A stretch of DNA of 64,000 nt from NCBI GenBank assembly GCA_037176725.1, contig JAZBRS010000050.1, forward strand, positions 12,046,001 through 12,110,000, written 5' to 3'. Shown in pieces: positions 63,956 to 64,000 of the stretch (the first letter of the stretch is position 1; every line of letters starts with the position of its first letter). Made by a program: the position numbers and the translations under genes. Origin of the DNA: Posidonia oceanica (lineage: Eukaryota > Streptophyta > Magnoliopsida > Alismatales > Posidoniaceae). The notes under the pieces were generated by a model, which saw nothing but the letters and a program-made list of their open reading frames with translations, searched no databases and was not told the DNA's origin.

Positions 63956-64000
63956 TGTAGCGATCCCGATCGGAATCAGGCTCGCTATATTTAGCGGCGA
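63956..64000 (-). mobile_element. LTR end of element G
   Basis: TGTAGCGATCCCGATCGG onward is the reverse complement of the LTR 3' end (compare 2860-2903). G is inserted in the minus orientation into the hairpin array of E; flank ATATC (63951-63955). The remainder is outside the window. Confidence 0.85.

Overview
This is repeat-dense plant nuclear DNA. I see no host gene. Essentially all of it comes from very large Ty3/gypsy LTR retrotransposons of the Tat/Ogre-like type. The evidence is a pol with a degenerate RNase H followed by a second (archaeal-type) RNase H, a DDE integrase without a chromodomain, LTRs of 5.5-6.0 kb that open TGTTGACACCCC, and a primer binding site reading TGGCGACTCCGCTGGGGA. 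This points to an angiosperm; the species cannot be named from the sequence.

The layout is a nest of eight related insertions, named here Z, A, B, C, D, F, E and G. C (minus strand) is the oldest host. Its pieces are the head of its 3' LTR (23523-24717), its 3' non-coding region (24718-27318), a third ORF split in two (27319-27609 and 33162-34077) and an integrase (35573-36710). D (27610-33161, minus) is a solo LTR inside C's third ORF, with a 5-bp duplication GGTGG on both sides. B (17333-23522, minus) entered C's LTR. A (2904-17332, plus) entered B's leader. Z (1-2903, plus) is an LTR that entered A's RNase H region. F (36711-43438, minus) cut C's integrase. E (43439-63955, plus) entered F and is the most complete copy. 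G (63956-64000, minus) cuts E before its 3' LTR.

Combining E (5' part) with A (3' part) gives this order: 5' LTR of about 5.7 kb, PBS, leader of about 1.3 kb, gag, protease plus G-patch-like motif, reverse transcriptase, RNase H, second RNase H, integrase, a spacer of about 1.4 kb with an A-rich tract, a third ORF of 400 codons (DUF7745/plant-mobile-domain-like), 2-3.5 kb of non-coding hairpin arrays, polypurine tract and 3' LTR. The whole is about 28 kb. E's gag and pol carry frameshifts and stop codons, while its third ORF is fully open.

The most unusual signal is in the non-coding interval between the third ORF and the polypurine tract. In A (9920-10880) it is built of tandem multi-branched inverted repeats. 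Each block has an outer stem of 9-13 bp enclosing three or four small hairpins, with a hairpin as linker between blocks. Stem sequences change from unit to unit but the two arms change together. Hairpin arrays of related design, with different sequences, fill the same interval in E, C and F. A second conserved structure puts the polypurine tract in a loop, with the first bases of the LTR paired to upstream sequence; in C both sides of that pairing have changed. Five of six LTR copies also carry an intact candidate intron (the sixth has a mutated donor) holding a variable 30-bp tandem array.
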